A DNA stretch of 64,000 bases from JBDHHQ01 sp039586035. GTDB lineage: Bacteria; Gemmatimonadota; Gemmatimonadetes; Longimicrobiales; Gaopeijiaceae. This document shows positions 52,874 through 60,183 of the stretch, piece by piece. The stretch spans positions 34,807 through 98,806 of the forward strand of contig JBDHLD010000012.1 of NCBI GenBank assembly GCA_039586035.1, written 5' to 3'. Every line of letters begins with the position of its first letter. Positions within the stretch are counted from its first letter, which is position 1. The notes beneath the pieces are model-generated. The model was not told the DNA's origin, made no database searches, and saw nothing but the letters and a program-made list of their open reading frames with translations. A program made the translations under genes and the position numbers.

Positions 52874-53383
52874 ATGGAGATCAGGGACGCCGAGAGCTTT
52901 GTTCGCTACTTCGACCGCGTACGAGAGCGAACACGCCGGGTCATCGACTGCATCCCGGAGGACCGGGTCGAATGGACCCATCGCGAGGGATCGTTCACGC
53001 TTGGCGACCTGGTCCGGCACCTCGGCGCCGCCGAGCGCTACATGTGGGCCGAAAACGTCCAGGGTAGACCGAGCCGGTACCCAGGGTGCGGCCCGGAGCT
53101 CGCCGAGGGCCTGGACGGCGTCACCGCCTTCCTGGATCGGATGCACGCCGAGGCACGAGCGGTCTTTTCCAACCTGACGCCCGAAGATCTCGAGCGTCGC
53201 TGTCCGACTCCCGGCGGCATCACGATTCCCGCCTGGAAATGGCTCCGCGCCATGGTGGAGCACGAGATCCACCATCGAGGGCAGCTCTATACGATGCTGG
53301 GGATCCTGGGGGTCGAGACGCCTTCGCTGTACGGCCTCACCGAACGACAGGTCTTCGAGAACAGCGAGCCCTTCGACCCCTAA
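52874..53383 (+). CDS. DinB-family metalloprotein
   Basis: A 169-residue four-helix DinB/YfiT-like protein. The metal His triad is suggested by LVRHLGAAERYMW in helix 2 and EHEIHHRGQLYTMLGILG in helix 3, ending GVETPSLYGLTE, a common DinB tail. Such proteins include mycothiol- or bacillithiol-dependent transferases and isomerases. The start at 52874 follows AGGAG. It is 49 bp from the phzF-like gene and may share its transcript. Confidence 0.88.
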   Translation: MEIRDAESFVRYFDRVRERTRRVIDCIPEDRVEWTHREGSFTLGDLVRHLGAAERYMWAENVQGRPSRYPGCGPELAEGLDGVTAFLDRMHAEARAVFSNLTPEDLERRCPTPGGITIPAWKWLRAMVEHEIHHRGQLYTMLGILGVETPSLYGLTERQVFENSEPFDP

Positions 53384-53443
53384 GGCGAGCACGCGCCCAT
53401 ACTGCTCGGCCGTCCGCGGCGGGGTTTACGGGCGACGCTTCCG

Positions 53444-53863
53444 TCACCCCTCCGGAGCCGGCAGCACCGCCGTGGCCTCGATCTCGACCAGGGCGTGAGG
53501 CTCCACCAGCCGACTGACCTCCACCAACGCCATGGCCGGGTAGCTGCGCCCCATGTGCGCCCGGTACACGGCCCCGAGCTCTCCCAGGCTCGCTCGGTAC
53601 GCGTCCATGTCGCTCACGTAAATGGTCAGCCGGCCCACGTGCTCAGGGCCTCCACCGGCCTCCTCCACCACCAGGAGCGACCGCCGGAGGGCCTCACCGA
53701 ACTGATGGGTGAAAGGCAGGCCGGGAGGGACGCCGCCGCTTTCGTCGGCGGCCACCTGGCCAGCCACGAAGACGATGCGACCGCCGGCGGGCGCCACCAT
53801 GCCGTTGTTCCAGCCTCTGGGTTGCCCCAGCGCCTCCGGATTCACGACGTCGAAGAACGTCAT
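53444..53863 (-). CDS. RidA-family protein lacking the usual catalytic Arg
   Basis: A 139-residue Rid/YjgF/UK114-family trimer-forming protein. The pattern is clear: IVFVAGQVAADESGG, SLLVVEEAGGGPEHVGRLTIYVSDM and YRAHMGRSYPAMALVEVSRL. Canonical RidA uses an Arg in a PARSCVEV-type motif; here that place reads PAMALVEV, so Met replaces Arg and enamine/imine deaminase chemistry is doubtful. The ATG overlaps the SDR stop (ATGA). RidA-like genes occur in 2-aminobenzoate and related amino-aromatic clusters, which suits this context. Confidence 0.9.
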   Translation of the reverse strand: MTFFDVVNPEALGQPRGWNNGMVAPAGGRIVFVAGQVAADESGGVPPGLPFTHQFGEALRRSLLVVEEAGGGPEHVGRLTIYVSDMDAYRASLGELGAVYRAHMGRSYPAMALVEVSRLVEPHALVEIEATAVLPAPEG

Positions 53864-54636
53864 CCCAGAAATCCCCCACCGTCGATCACCAGGGCCTGAC
53901 CGTTTACCCCAGCCGCCTCTTCCGAACAGAGCGAGAGCACCGCGTGCGCCACCTCCTCGGGGGCGATGAGCCTTCGCTGGGGACTCGTCGCGAGGATGGC
54001 CGAGAGCGCGTCTTCGCGGCTCTTGCCCGTCTTCTCCACGATGCGGTCGACCGATGCCCGGGTCATGTCCGTATCGACGTAGCCGGGACAAACGGCGTTC
54101 ACGGTCACTCCTTTGGGAGCCACCTCGGCCGCCGCGGATCGGGTAAACCCGACCACTGCGTGCTTCGAGGCCGCGTAGGCCGCGGTGTAGGGCGCGCCCA
54201 TGACGCCCGCCACCGAAGCGACGTTCACGATGCGCCCCCACCCCCCCTGCACCATGGTGGGCAGGAAGGCCTTGGTACACAGAAACGTGCCTGTGGCGTT
54301 CACCGCCATGATGCGTTCCCAGTCCTGGAGGGTGATCCGGTGAATCGGCGCTGATACGGCCGTTCCCGCGTTGTTCACGAGGATCGAGACCGCGCCGAGG
54401 TAGTCGCGCGCAGCGCGGGCCAGGGTGCCCACCGACTCGGCGTCGGTCACGTCCACGGCGTGCGCGAAGGCCTCGCCACCGGACGCAGTGATCTCGTCGG
54501 CCACTCGCTCGAGCTCATCGATGCTGCGCGCCGATACGCAGACCCTGACGCCGGCCTGCGCGAGGGCCATGGCGCAAGCTCGGCCGATCCCCCGGCCTCC
54601 GCCGGTCACGACGGCTCCGTGTCCGGCGAGGCTCAC
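53860..54636 (-). CDS. Short-chain dehydrogenase/reductase
   Basis: A 258-residue classical SDR. The nucleotide motif TGGGRGIG begins at residue 11, NNAG is at 88-91, and the catalytic set is Ser141, Tyr154 and Lys158 (YAASK). NVASVAGV and PGYVDTDMT are typical of 3-hydroxyacyl-CoA dehydrogenase-like members. GTG 54636 overlaps the creatininase stop. It lies between the creatininase and RidA genes in one coupled operon, so it probably reduces or oxidises a CoA-bound intermediate of the aminobenzoyl route (inference). Confidence 0.93.
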   Translation of the reverse strand: MSLAGHGAVVTGGGRGIGRACAMALAQAGVRVCVSARSIDELERVADEITASGGEAFAHAVDVTDAESVGTLARAARDYLGAVSILVNNAGTAVSAPIHRITLQDWERIMAVNATGTFLCTKAFLPTMVQGGWGRIVNVASVAGVMGAPYTAAYAASKHAVVGFTRSAAAEVAPKGVTVNAVCPGYVDTDMTRASVDRIVEKTGKSREDALSAILATSPQRRLIAPEEVAHAVLSLCSEEAAGVNGQALVIDGGGFLG

Positions 54637-55388
54637 GGTAGCTCCATCGCTTCGACGACGGCCTCTTCCAGGATCGAGCCCAGGATCTCCACGACTTCAC
54701 GACCTTCTCCGATGGAAGCGTCGGCCGGCCAGCCGAAATAGGCGTCCGGCCCTCCCGCCTCCTGGAAGGTCGTCTTCCCCTTTTGGATCGCCTGCGACAG
54801 CGAAGCCGGGTTCGGCGCCAGTCGTCTGCGAATCCCCTCGACGACGAGGGCGGGCCGCTCCGCCATGACCACCGAGCTTTCGTATCGCCCGGCGTGACAG
54901 GCGCCCGTCTTGAACTCCTCCGTCATGCGCAGGGCCCAGGGCGCCCGGGTCAGATTCGGAAACACGAGGGCAATGCCGACCGACTCCACCACTTTGGCCG
55001 CCGCCGATACTGCCTCGAGATGAGCCGGATCGAGGTGAGCGTTCGCCACGGCCATGGTCCGCACGCCATGGCGCCCCAGGCTCCGTGCGATGTCCGCGAC
55101 GAGGTTCGACGCCGTCCTCGGCCCCAGTGATATCGTCCCTGGGAACTCCGCCGCGAACCCTGCTGGCGTGTACGGGAGCGTCGGCAGCAGCAGCACGTTG
55201 TAACCGCGCGCGACCAGGCGCGACCCCCCCTCTCTTGCCATCGCCTCCGCGATGATGTTGTCGGTGCTCAACGGCAGGTGAGGGCCGTGGGCCTCGATGG
55301 CCCCCATGGGAAGGACGGCCACGGTCCTGGACTTGTCCAGGTCCTGCACGTCCTCCCACGTCATCTCGGCTAGGGATCGTACTGACAT
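54633..55388 (-). CDS. Creatininase-family amidohydrolase
   Basis: A 251-residue member of the creatininase/FAPy-deformylase family. Metal-binding motifs are VLPMGAIEAHGPHLPLSTDNI (Glu, His, Asp) and VANAHLDPAHLEA; the later GACHAGRYESSVV supplies another His and Glu. Family members hydrolyse cyclic amides or N-formyl groups. It heads the operon with the SDR and RidA genes and is divergent from the CoA ligase. Since no classical kynurenine formamidase is visible, it could deformylate N-formylkynurenine or cut an amide later in the pathway; both are hypotheses. Confidence 0.9.
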   Translation of the reverse strand: MSVRSLAEMTWEDVQDLDKSRTVAVLPMGAIEAHGPHLPLSTDNIIAEAMAREGGSRLVARGYNVLLLPTLPYTPAGFAAEFPGTISLGPRTASNLVADIARSLGRHGVRTMAVANAHLDPAHLEAVSAAAKVVESVGIALVFPNLTRAPWALRMTEEFKTGACHAGRYESSVVMAERPALVVEGIRRRLAPNPASLSQAIQKGKTTFQEAGGPDAYFGWPADASIGEGREVVEILGSILEEAVVEAMELP

Positions 55389-55425
55389 TGGGACCCCCGA
55401 GAGCGTGAGTACGGAGCCTGTGCCG

Positions 55426-55441
55426 AGCCGGTTGACCGGCT
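55426..55441. promoter_or_regulatory. Dyad between the divergent creatininase and CoA ligase genes
   Basis: AGCCGGT and ACCGGCT are perfect 7-bp arms around TG, 38 bp upstream of the creatininase start and 26 bp upstream of the ligase start. Symmetry plus its location in the only shared control region makes it a candidate operator. No regulator gene is adjacent. Confidence 0.4.
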
Positions 55442-55466
55442 TTCCGGCGAGCGGATATGATCCGCC

Positions 55467-57101
55467 ATGACCTACCAGCCGCCCGAGCGCTTCAACATCG
55501 CCGACTACTTCCTGGACGCCCGCATCCGCGAGGGGAAGGGAGATCGGCCGGCGATCCGCACGGACGAGGGCGTCCTCTCCTACCGGCAGGTCCAATACCT
55601 GGCGAACCGATTCGGGAACGTTCTCACGGACGCCGGGGCCGAAGCGGAACAGCGAGTCATGATCGCGCTGCCCGACGTCCCCGAGTTCGTGGGCGCCCTC
55701 TTCGGTGTGTTGAAGATTGGCGGGGTCGTGGTCATGGTCAACCCGGGCCTCCAGCCCGACGCCATCGGCGCCCTCATGGCGTACACCCGCGCGAAGATCG
55801 TCCTGGTTCACGCCGACCACGCCGACGCGTTCCGGCAGGCGGCTCGAGAGCTCGCGCGACCGCCTCAGCTCCTCGTGCTCGGTGAAGAGGAGCTGGGCGG
55901 TGCGCTCGATGCGGCGGCCGAGGACCTCGAGACCTTCGACAGCCACCGGGACGATCCAGCCATCTGGCTCTTCTCGGGCGGAACCACCGGACGCCCGAAG
56001 GCCGTCGTGCAGAGCCACACCTCATTCGCAAACACCACCGAGTGCTACGGCAAGGGCGTACTGGCGCTGACGGAGAGCGATGTCACCCTCTCGGTGCCCA
56101 AGCTGTACTTCGGGTACGCCACGGGATCCAACCTGCTGTTTCCATTCTCCGTCGGGGCGTCCTGCGCCTTGTTCACCGAGCGCTGCACGGCGGACGTTCT
56201 TTTCGAGAAGATCGCGCTGCACCGACCCACGGTGCTCATCAACGTGCCCACGATGATCAACCACATGGTGAGCCACCCCGACGCTGCAACCCAGGACCTG
56301 TCGAGCCTCAGGGTTTGCACCTCGGCTGGGGAAGCCCTGCCCGTGGAGCTGCACGAGCGCTGGAACGAGGCCTTCGGCGTGGACCTGCTCGATGGCCTCG
56401 GCACCGCTGAGATGTGGCACATATTCCTGTCCAATCGGCCAGGGGACGTGCGCCCGGGCACGCTGGGTCGCGTAGTGCCGGGATTCGAGGTGCAGGTGTG
56501 CGACGACGACGGACACGAGCTCCCGCCGGGAGAGGTGGGCTGGATGTGGGTGCGGGGCAACTCCCGAGCCGCGGGCTACTGGCAGAACATGGAGAAGACC
56601 CGCGAGGCCTTCCGCGGCGAATGGTATGCCTCCGGTGACATGATCGTTCGGGACGAGGAGGGCATCTTCCGGTATTGCGGCCGGGGTGACGACATGCTGA
56701 AGGTCAGCGGCAAGTGGCTCTCGCCCGGCGAGGTGGAGAACTGCCTGCTGCAGCATCCGGCCGTCGAGGAGGTCGCTGTGGTGGGCGTCGAAGAGGGAAC
56801 GGGGCTCGTGAAGCCCCACGCCTTCGTGGTGGCTTCGGTGGCGACGACCGATCGCGGGGCGACGTTCGACGACGTGGCGACGCCCGATGGTGCGGCGACG
56901 TCCGATGACACAGCGACACCAGAACCCCCAACCCAATCCGCCCACACGGCGGCCCCCGGTCTCGAGGATGAGCTCAAGGACTGGGTCAAGTCGCACCTGG
57001 CGCCCTACAAGTACCCTCGTCGCGTCGTCCTCATGGACGATCTGCCCCGCACGCACCTGGGCAAAGTGGACCGGGGCGCGCTCAAGCGGCATCCCCAATG
57101 A
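55467..57101 (+). CDS. Benzoate-CoA ligase family protein (probable 2-aminobenzoate-CoA ligase)
   Basis: A 544-residue AMP-forming CoA ligase. It begins FNIADYFLDARIREGKGDRPAI, typical of the benzoate/aminobenzoate ligases, has the phosphate loop WLFSGGTTGRPKAV, the aryl-site stretch VPKLYFGYATGSNLLFPF, the GLGTAEM motif, GEWYASGDM, and the catalytic Lys in THLGKVDRG. Kynurenine pathway genes and the aminobenzoyl-CoA monooxygenase favour anthranilate, though benzoate for the reductase operon is equally possible. Between residues 459 and 488 a hexapeptide repeat interrupts the small C-terminal domain. Divergent from the creatininase operon. Confidence 0.9.
   Translation: MTYQPPERFNIADYFLDARIREGKGDRPAIRTDEGVLSYRQVQYLANRFGNVLTDAGAEAEQRVMIALPDVPEFVGALFGVLKIGGVVVMVNPGLQPDAIGALMAYTRAKIVLVHADHADAFRQAARELARPPQLLVLGEEELGGALDAAAEDLETFDSHRDDPAIWLFSGGTTGRPKAVVQSHTSFANTTECYGKGVLALTESDVTLSVPKLYFGYATGSNLLFPFSVGASCALFTERCTADVLFEKIALHRPTVLINVPTMINHMVSHPDAATQDLSSLRVCTSAGEALPVELHERWNEAFGVDLLDGLGTAEMWHIFLSNRPGDVRPGTLGRVVPGFEVQVCDDDGHELPPGEVGWMWVRGNSRAAGYWQNMEKTREAFRGEWYASGDMIVRDEEGIFRYCGRGDDMLKVSGKWLSPGEVENCLLQHPAVEEVAVVGVEEGTGLVKPHAFVVASVATTDRGATFDDVATPDGAATSDDTATPEPPTQSAHTAAPGLEDELKDWVKSHLAPYKYPRRVVLMDDLPRTHLGKVDRGALKRHPQ
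56841..56930 (+). repeat. Five 18-bp tandem repeats inside the CoA ligase gene
   Basis: Five consecutive degenerate 18-bp units each start GCGAC and encode the hexapeptide pattern A-T-x-(D/E)-x-x (ATTDRG, ATFDDV, ATPDGA, ATSDDT, ATPEPP). The tract adds about 30 residues in a loop of the C-terminal domain without shifting the frame. Confidence 0.85.
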
Positions 57102-57225
57102 TGATTACGGGCGGGCCCGCGCAGGCAGCCTCGCCAGCAGGACCAGTCAGTCAACACCTGGACTCGATTCGATCGACGACCACCGAGCTCAGACGAGCTC
57201 GCCCACACACGGAGCAGCGATACCC

Positions 57226-58200
57226 ATGCGTGCCACCCCAGAAGACCGCGCCCAGCTCATCATCGCCGAGCTCCTGGCGGTGAAACGGGAAGAGCAGGTG
57301 GCCATCGTATTGGACCGTTCCAGTGAGATGGAAATGGCTCACGCCCTGGCCGACGCGGCGATGGAAGTCGGCGCCGAATACACCTTCCTGACCATGCCCA
57401 ACTGGGACACCGCCAGGAAGAACCATCTGACTCCCGTGGTAGAGCGAGGGATCGAGGCGGCCGACGTGATCATCGGACTGACTCGGGCGTCAGGGGCCCC
57501 GACGTACGCCGAGACCGTCAAGCGCCTGTTCGACGCCAAGCGCCTCCGCGGCATGTCCATGGTCATGCGCAGCATGGCCAACTTCACCGAAGGCGGAGCC
57601 CTGGCGGACTACTCAGCCCTGAAGGAGGAGGGTGACCGGCTGGCAGGCCTGTGGCGGAGGGCGAGCCACATCCGGCTCACCACGCCCGCCGGGACCGAGC
57701 TCGAAGCCGAGATCGCCGGCGAGGACGTCATCGTCGAGTGCGGATACGCCACCCAGCCCGGTCAGGAAGCGGCGTTCAGCGACGGCGAAGTGTCACAGAT
57801 GCCCCGGGAGGGAACGGCACGGGGTCGCATCGTGGTCGACGGTCCGGTCGCCCATCTGACCGGCGACGACACGTACGAGATCGAAGTCAGCCACGGTGCT
57901 GTGACCGGTGTGCTCGGAGACGGCCCCCGAGCCAAGAGCCTGTTGGCCATCCTCGCCGAGACCCCCAACGCCGACAACATCGCCGAGATCGGGATCGGCC
58001 TGAATGGTGCCTGCCGCCGAAATGGCGACTTCGAAGAGGAGAAGAAGGCCCGAGGGCTCGTCCACGTAGCCCTGGGCGACAACATCTTCTATGGCGGCAC
58101 CGTCCGATGTGCCGTGCACATCGACCAGGTGCTCTACGCACCCTCGGTGTGGCTGGACGACCGGCTGGTTGTGGATGGAGGCGACGTGGTGTTCGAGTGA
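57226..58200 (+). CDS. M29 aminopeptidase/NicX-like metalloenzyme
   Basis: A 324-residue protein of the M29-like family that includes metallo-aminopeptidases and the iron-dependent 2,5-dihydroxypyridine 5,6-dioxygenase NicX. The C-terminal metal pattern is His280 in GLVHVALGDN and His298-x-Asp300 in AVHIDQVL, like NicX His/HxD. ATG 57226 is 125 bp after the CoA ligase stop, same strand, so possibly co-transcribed. Its place next to aromatic CoA genes makes ring or amide chemistry more appealing than peptide cleavage, but sequence cannot decide. Confidence 0.78.
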   Translation: MRATPEDRAQLIIAELLAVKREEQVAIVLDRSSEMEMAHALADAAMEVGAEYTFLTMPNWDTARKNHLTPVVERGIEAADVIIGLTRASGAPTYAETVKRLFDAKRLRGMSMVMRSMANFTEGGALADYSALKEEGDRLAGLWRRASHIRLTTPAGTELEAEIAGEDVIVECGYATQPGQEAAFSDGEVSQMPREGTARGRIVVDGPVAHLTGDDTYEIEVSHGAVTGVLGDGPRAKSLLAILAETPNADNIAEIGIGLNGACRRNGDFEEEKKARGLVHVALGDNIFYGGTVRCAVHIDQVLYAPSVWLDDRLVVDGGDVVFE

Positions 58201-58665
58201 GGGTTACTCCGTTCCGCCCTCACGATCCCTCTGGGCTTCCGCTGCCACGATCCTTCCAGTTGGATCCCACGTCTCTAAAGGCGCCGACCGCCATGTGCAG
58301 GTCGAGGGTCTCGCCGGCCCAAACGGGCGTAGCGGTCCACGGGTGGGGCGCGATGCCCCGGCAGTGATGGTGGGCGACTAGGCTCTCGACGGCGGCCTTG
58401 GGCAGGCGGCAGAGCGCCGACACGTTTCCGCGGAAACGTCTCCCGCTGGTTCCGTGCCGACCTCGGGCAGCCTTGGCCCAAGCTGAATCGAAGGCGGAGT
58501 CCCCTGACTCACACCTACCTCGGATCAAGGAAAGCCCCCCGGCTCGCGGGAGAGCCTTCGCTCTCGCTGGGAAGTAGCCGGCATTCCCACTTGCCTCCCG
58601 GCAACCCACGCCCGACACTGTCCGTCCGCAAGAAACTCAGTCGTTCCCAATCAGACGAGGTCATG
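58201..58665. other. 465-bp non-coding gap with a long palindrome
   Basis: No convincing gene lies here; the open frame on the minus strand (58220-58618) has no family signature or ribosome site. The gap holds a perfect 18-bp palindrome and must contain the promoter of the M20 gene. Confidence 0.6.
58422..58439. promoter_or_regulatory. Perfect 18-bp palindrome ACGTTTCCGCGGAAACGT
   Basis: A perfect 18-bp palindrome, extending to 24 bp with a single mismatched pair, lies about 230 bp upstream of the exported M20 peptidase gene. Length and symmetry suggest a dimeric regulator site, though the controlled gene is not certain. Confidence 0.5.
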
Positions 58666-60129
58666 ATGTCCGCCTCCCCGTCCCCACTTCGCCCGCTCGC
58701 AATGGTCGCCCTGTTCTTCTGTTTGGCGACGATCGCGCCTGCGTCGGGCCAGTCTGTCGAGGACGCCAAGCAGTCCGCTCTCGACCACGCAACCGCCCTG
58801 GATGACCTGGTTGGTCAGATGTCCATGCAGCTGTGGGACTACTCGGAGATCGCCCTCCGTGAATCCCAGTCGGCCAACTACCTGGCGGACGTCCTGGAGG
58901 AGGAGGGCTTCACGGTCGAACGGGGTGTGGCCGGCATGCCCACGGCCTTCGTGGCATCGTGGGGAACGGGGTCACCGATCCTGGGCGTGCTGGCCGAGTA
59001 CGACGCGCTGCCCAACATCGGGAATGCCGCGGCTCCTCGCCGGGAGGCCAGGGACGACGGCCACATTCACGGCCAGGGATGTGGGCACAATCTCTTCGGC
59101 GCAGCCTCGGTCGCGGCGGCAATCGCGCTAAAGCGCATGATGTCCGAGCACGACGTGCCGGGCACCGTCCGGCTGTACGGGACACCGGCCGAGGAGACGG
59201 TGGTCGGTAAAGTGTATATGGCCCGTGACGGTCTGTTCGACGACCTGGACGCGTCCATCGTCTGGCATCCGGGCCAGGAGACGGGTGTGTCGAACAACCG
59301 GGCCCGTGCCCTCAACAACTTCGAGGTCACCTTCATGGGCCAGGCCGCCCACGGGGCGGCCGACCCCTGGAACGGGCGGAGCGCCCTCGACGCGGTCGAG
59401 CTCATGAACCACGGCGTGAACATGATGCGGGAGCACATCGAGCCCAGTGCCCGCATCCACTACGTGATCCCGAACGCCGGTGAGGCCCCCAACGTCGTGC
59501 CGGAGCACGCCAAGGTGTGGTACTACGTGCGCGACACGACGCGCACCGTCGTGGAGGAGAACTACGAGTGGATCCTCGACATTGCCGAGGGTGCCGCCCA
59601 GATGACCCGCACGACTCAGGAGGTGTTTCTGAACACGGGCGTCCATGCCTACGTGCTCAACCGGCCGCTTCAGGAGGCCATGCAGGCGAACCTCGAGCGC
59701 GTGGGCGCGCCTCAGTTCAACGAGGAGGATCAGGCGTTCGCGAAGGAGCTCCAGGCCTTTCTGGACGTGGAGGAGAGCGGGCTGAACGACACCATCAAAG
59801 CACTCGCGCCGGTGCCCGAGATGGCCGACGGGGGCTCTTCCGACGTTGCCGAGGTCAGCCACATCACGCCCACGGTGGAGTTCTCGGTGACGACGGCCGC
59901 CGAGCACATTCCGTGGCACTCCTGGGCCACGAGCGCCTCGCACGGGACCCCCGGCGCAGTGAAGGGCGCCCAGATCGCGGCCAAGGCGTTGGCGCTCATG
60001 GGGGCCGAGCTCATGACCGACGCGGATCTGCTCGCCCGGGCCAAGGCCGCGCACGAGGAGGCGACTGGAGGCGAGGCGTACACGTCGCCGCTGCCCGCAG
60101 GACAGGCGCCGCCGCTGCCGACCAACTGA
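58666..60129 (+). CDS. Exported M20-family amidohydrolase (AbgB-like)
   Basis: A 487-residue M20 metallo-amidohydrolase with a signal peptide (PLAMVALFFCLATIAPASG). The family signature appears as LAEYDALPNIGNA, HGQGCGHNLFGAA (metal Cys/His), YGTPAEETVVGK (catalytic and metal Glu), IVWHPG and the HIPWHSWATSASHGTPGAVKGA end typical of AbgB-like aminobenzoyl-glutamate hydrolases. The dimerisation domain lies in the middle (about 220-340). ATG 58666, five bases after GAGG, is preferred to 58663. It would act in the periplasm on N-acyl or aminobenzoyl amino acids. An amidohydrolase gene follows after 54 bp. Confidence 0.92.
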   Translation: MSASPSPLRPLAMVALFFCLATIAPASGQSVEDAKQSALDHATALDDLVGQMSMQLWDYSEIALRESQSANYLADVLEEEGFTVERGVAGMPTAFVASWGTGSPILGVLAEYDALPNIGNAAAPRREARDDGHIHGQGCGHNLFGAASVAAAIALKRMMSEHDVPGTVRLYGTPAEETVVGKVYMARDGLFDDLDASIVWHPGQETGVSNNRARALNNFEVTFMGQAAHGAADPWNGRSALDAVELMNHGVNMMREHIEPSARIHYVIPNAGEAPNVVPEHAKVWYYVRDTTRTVVEENYEWILDIAEGAAQMTRTTQEVFLNTGVHAYVLNRPLQEAMQANLERVGAPQFNEEDQAFAKELQAFLDVEESGLNDTIKALAPVPEMADGGSSDVAEVSHITPTVEFSVTTAAEHIPWHSWATSASHGTPGAVKGAQIAAKALALMGAELMTDADLLARAKAAHEEATGGEAYTSPLPAGQAPPLPTN

Positions 60130-60183
60130 TGGGGTGAAGGCTGGACGTTCACCGCGCCTGACCCAGACCGCATGGAGGCTCGG

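Noticed and set aside
58220..58618. 132-codon minus-strand frame in the intergenic gap
   Set aside because: No recognisable motif or good start; contains the palindrome; likely chance.
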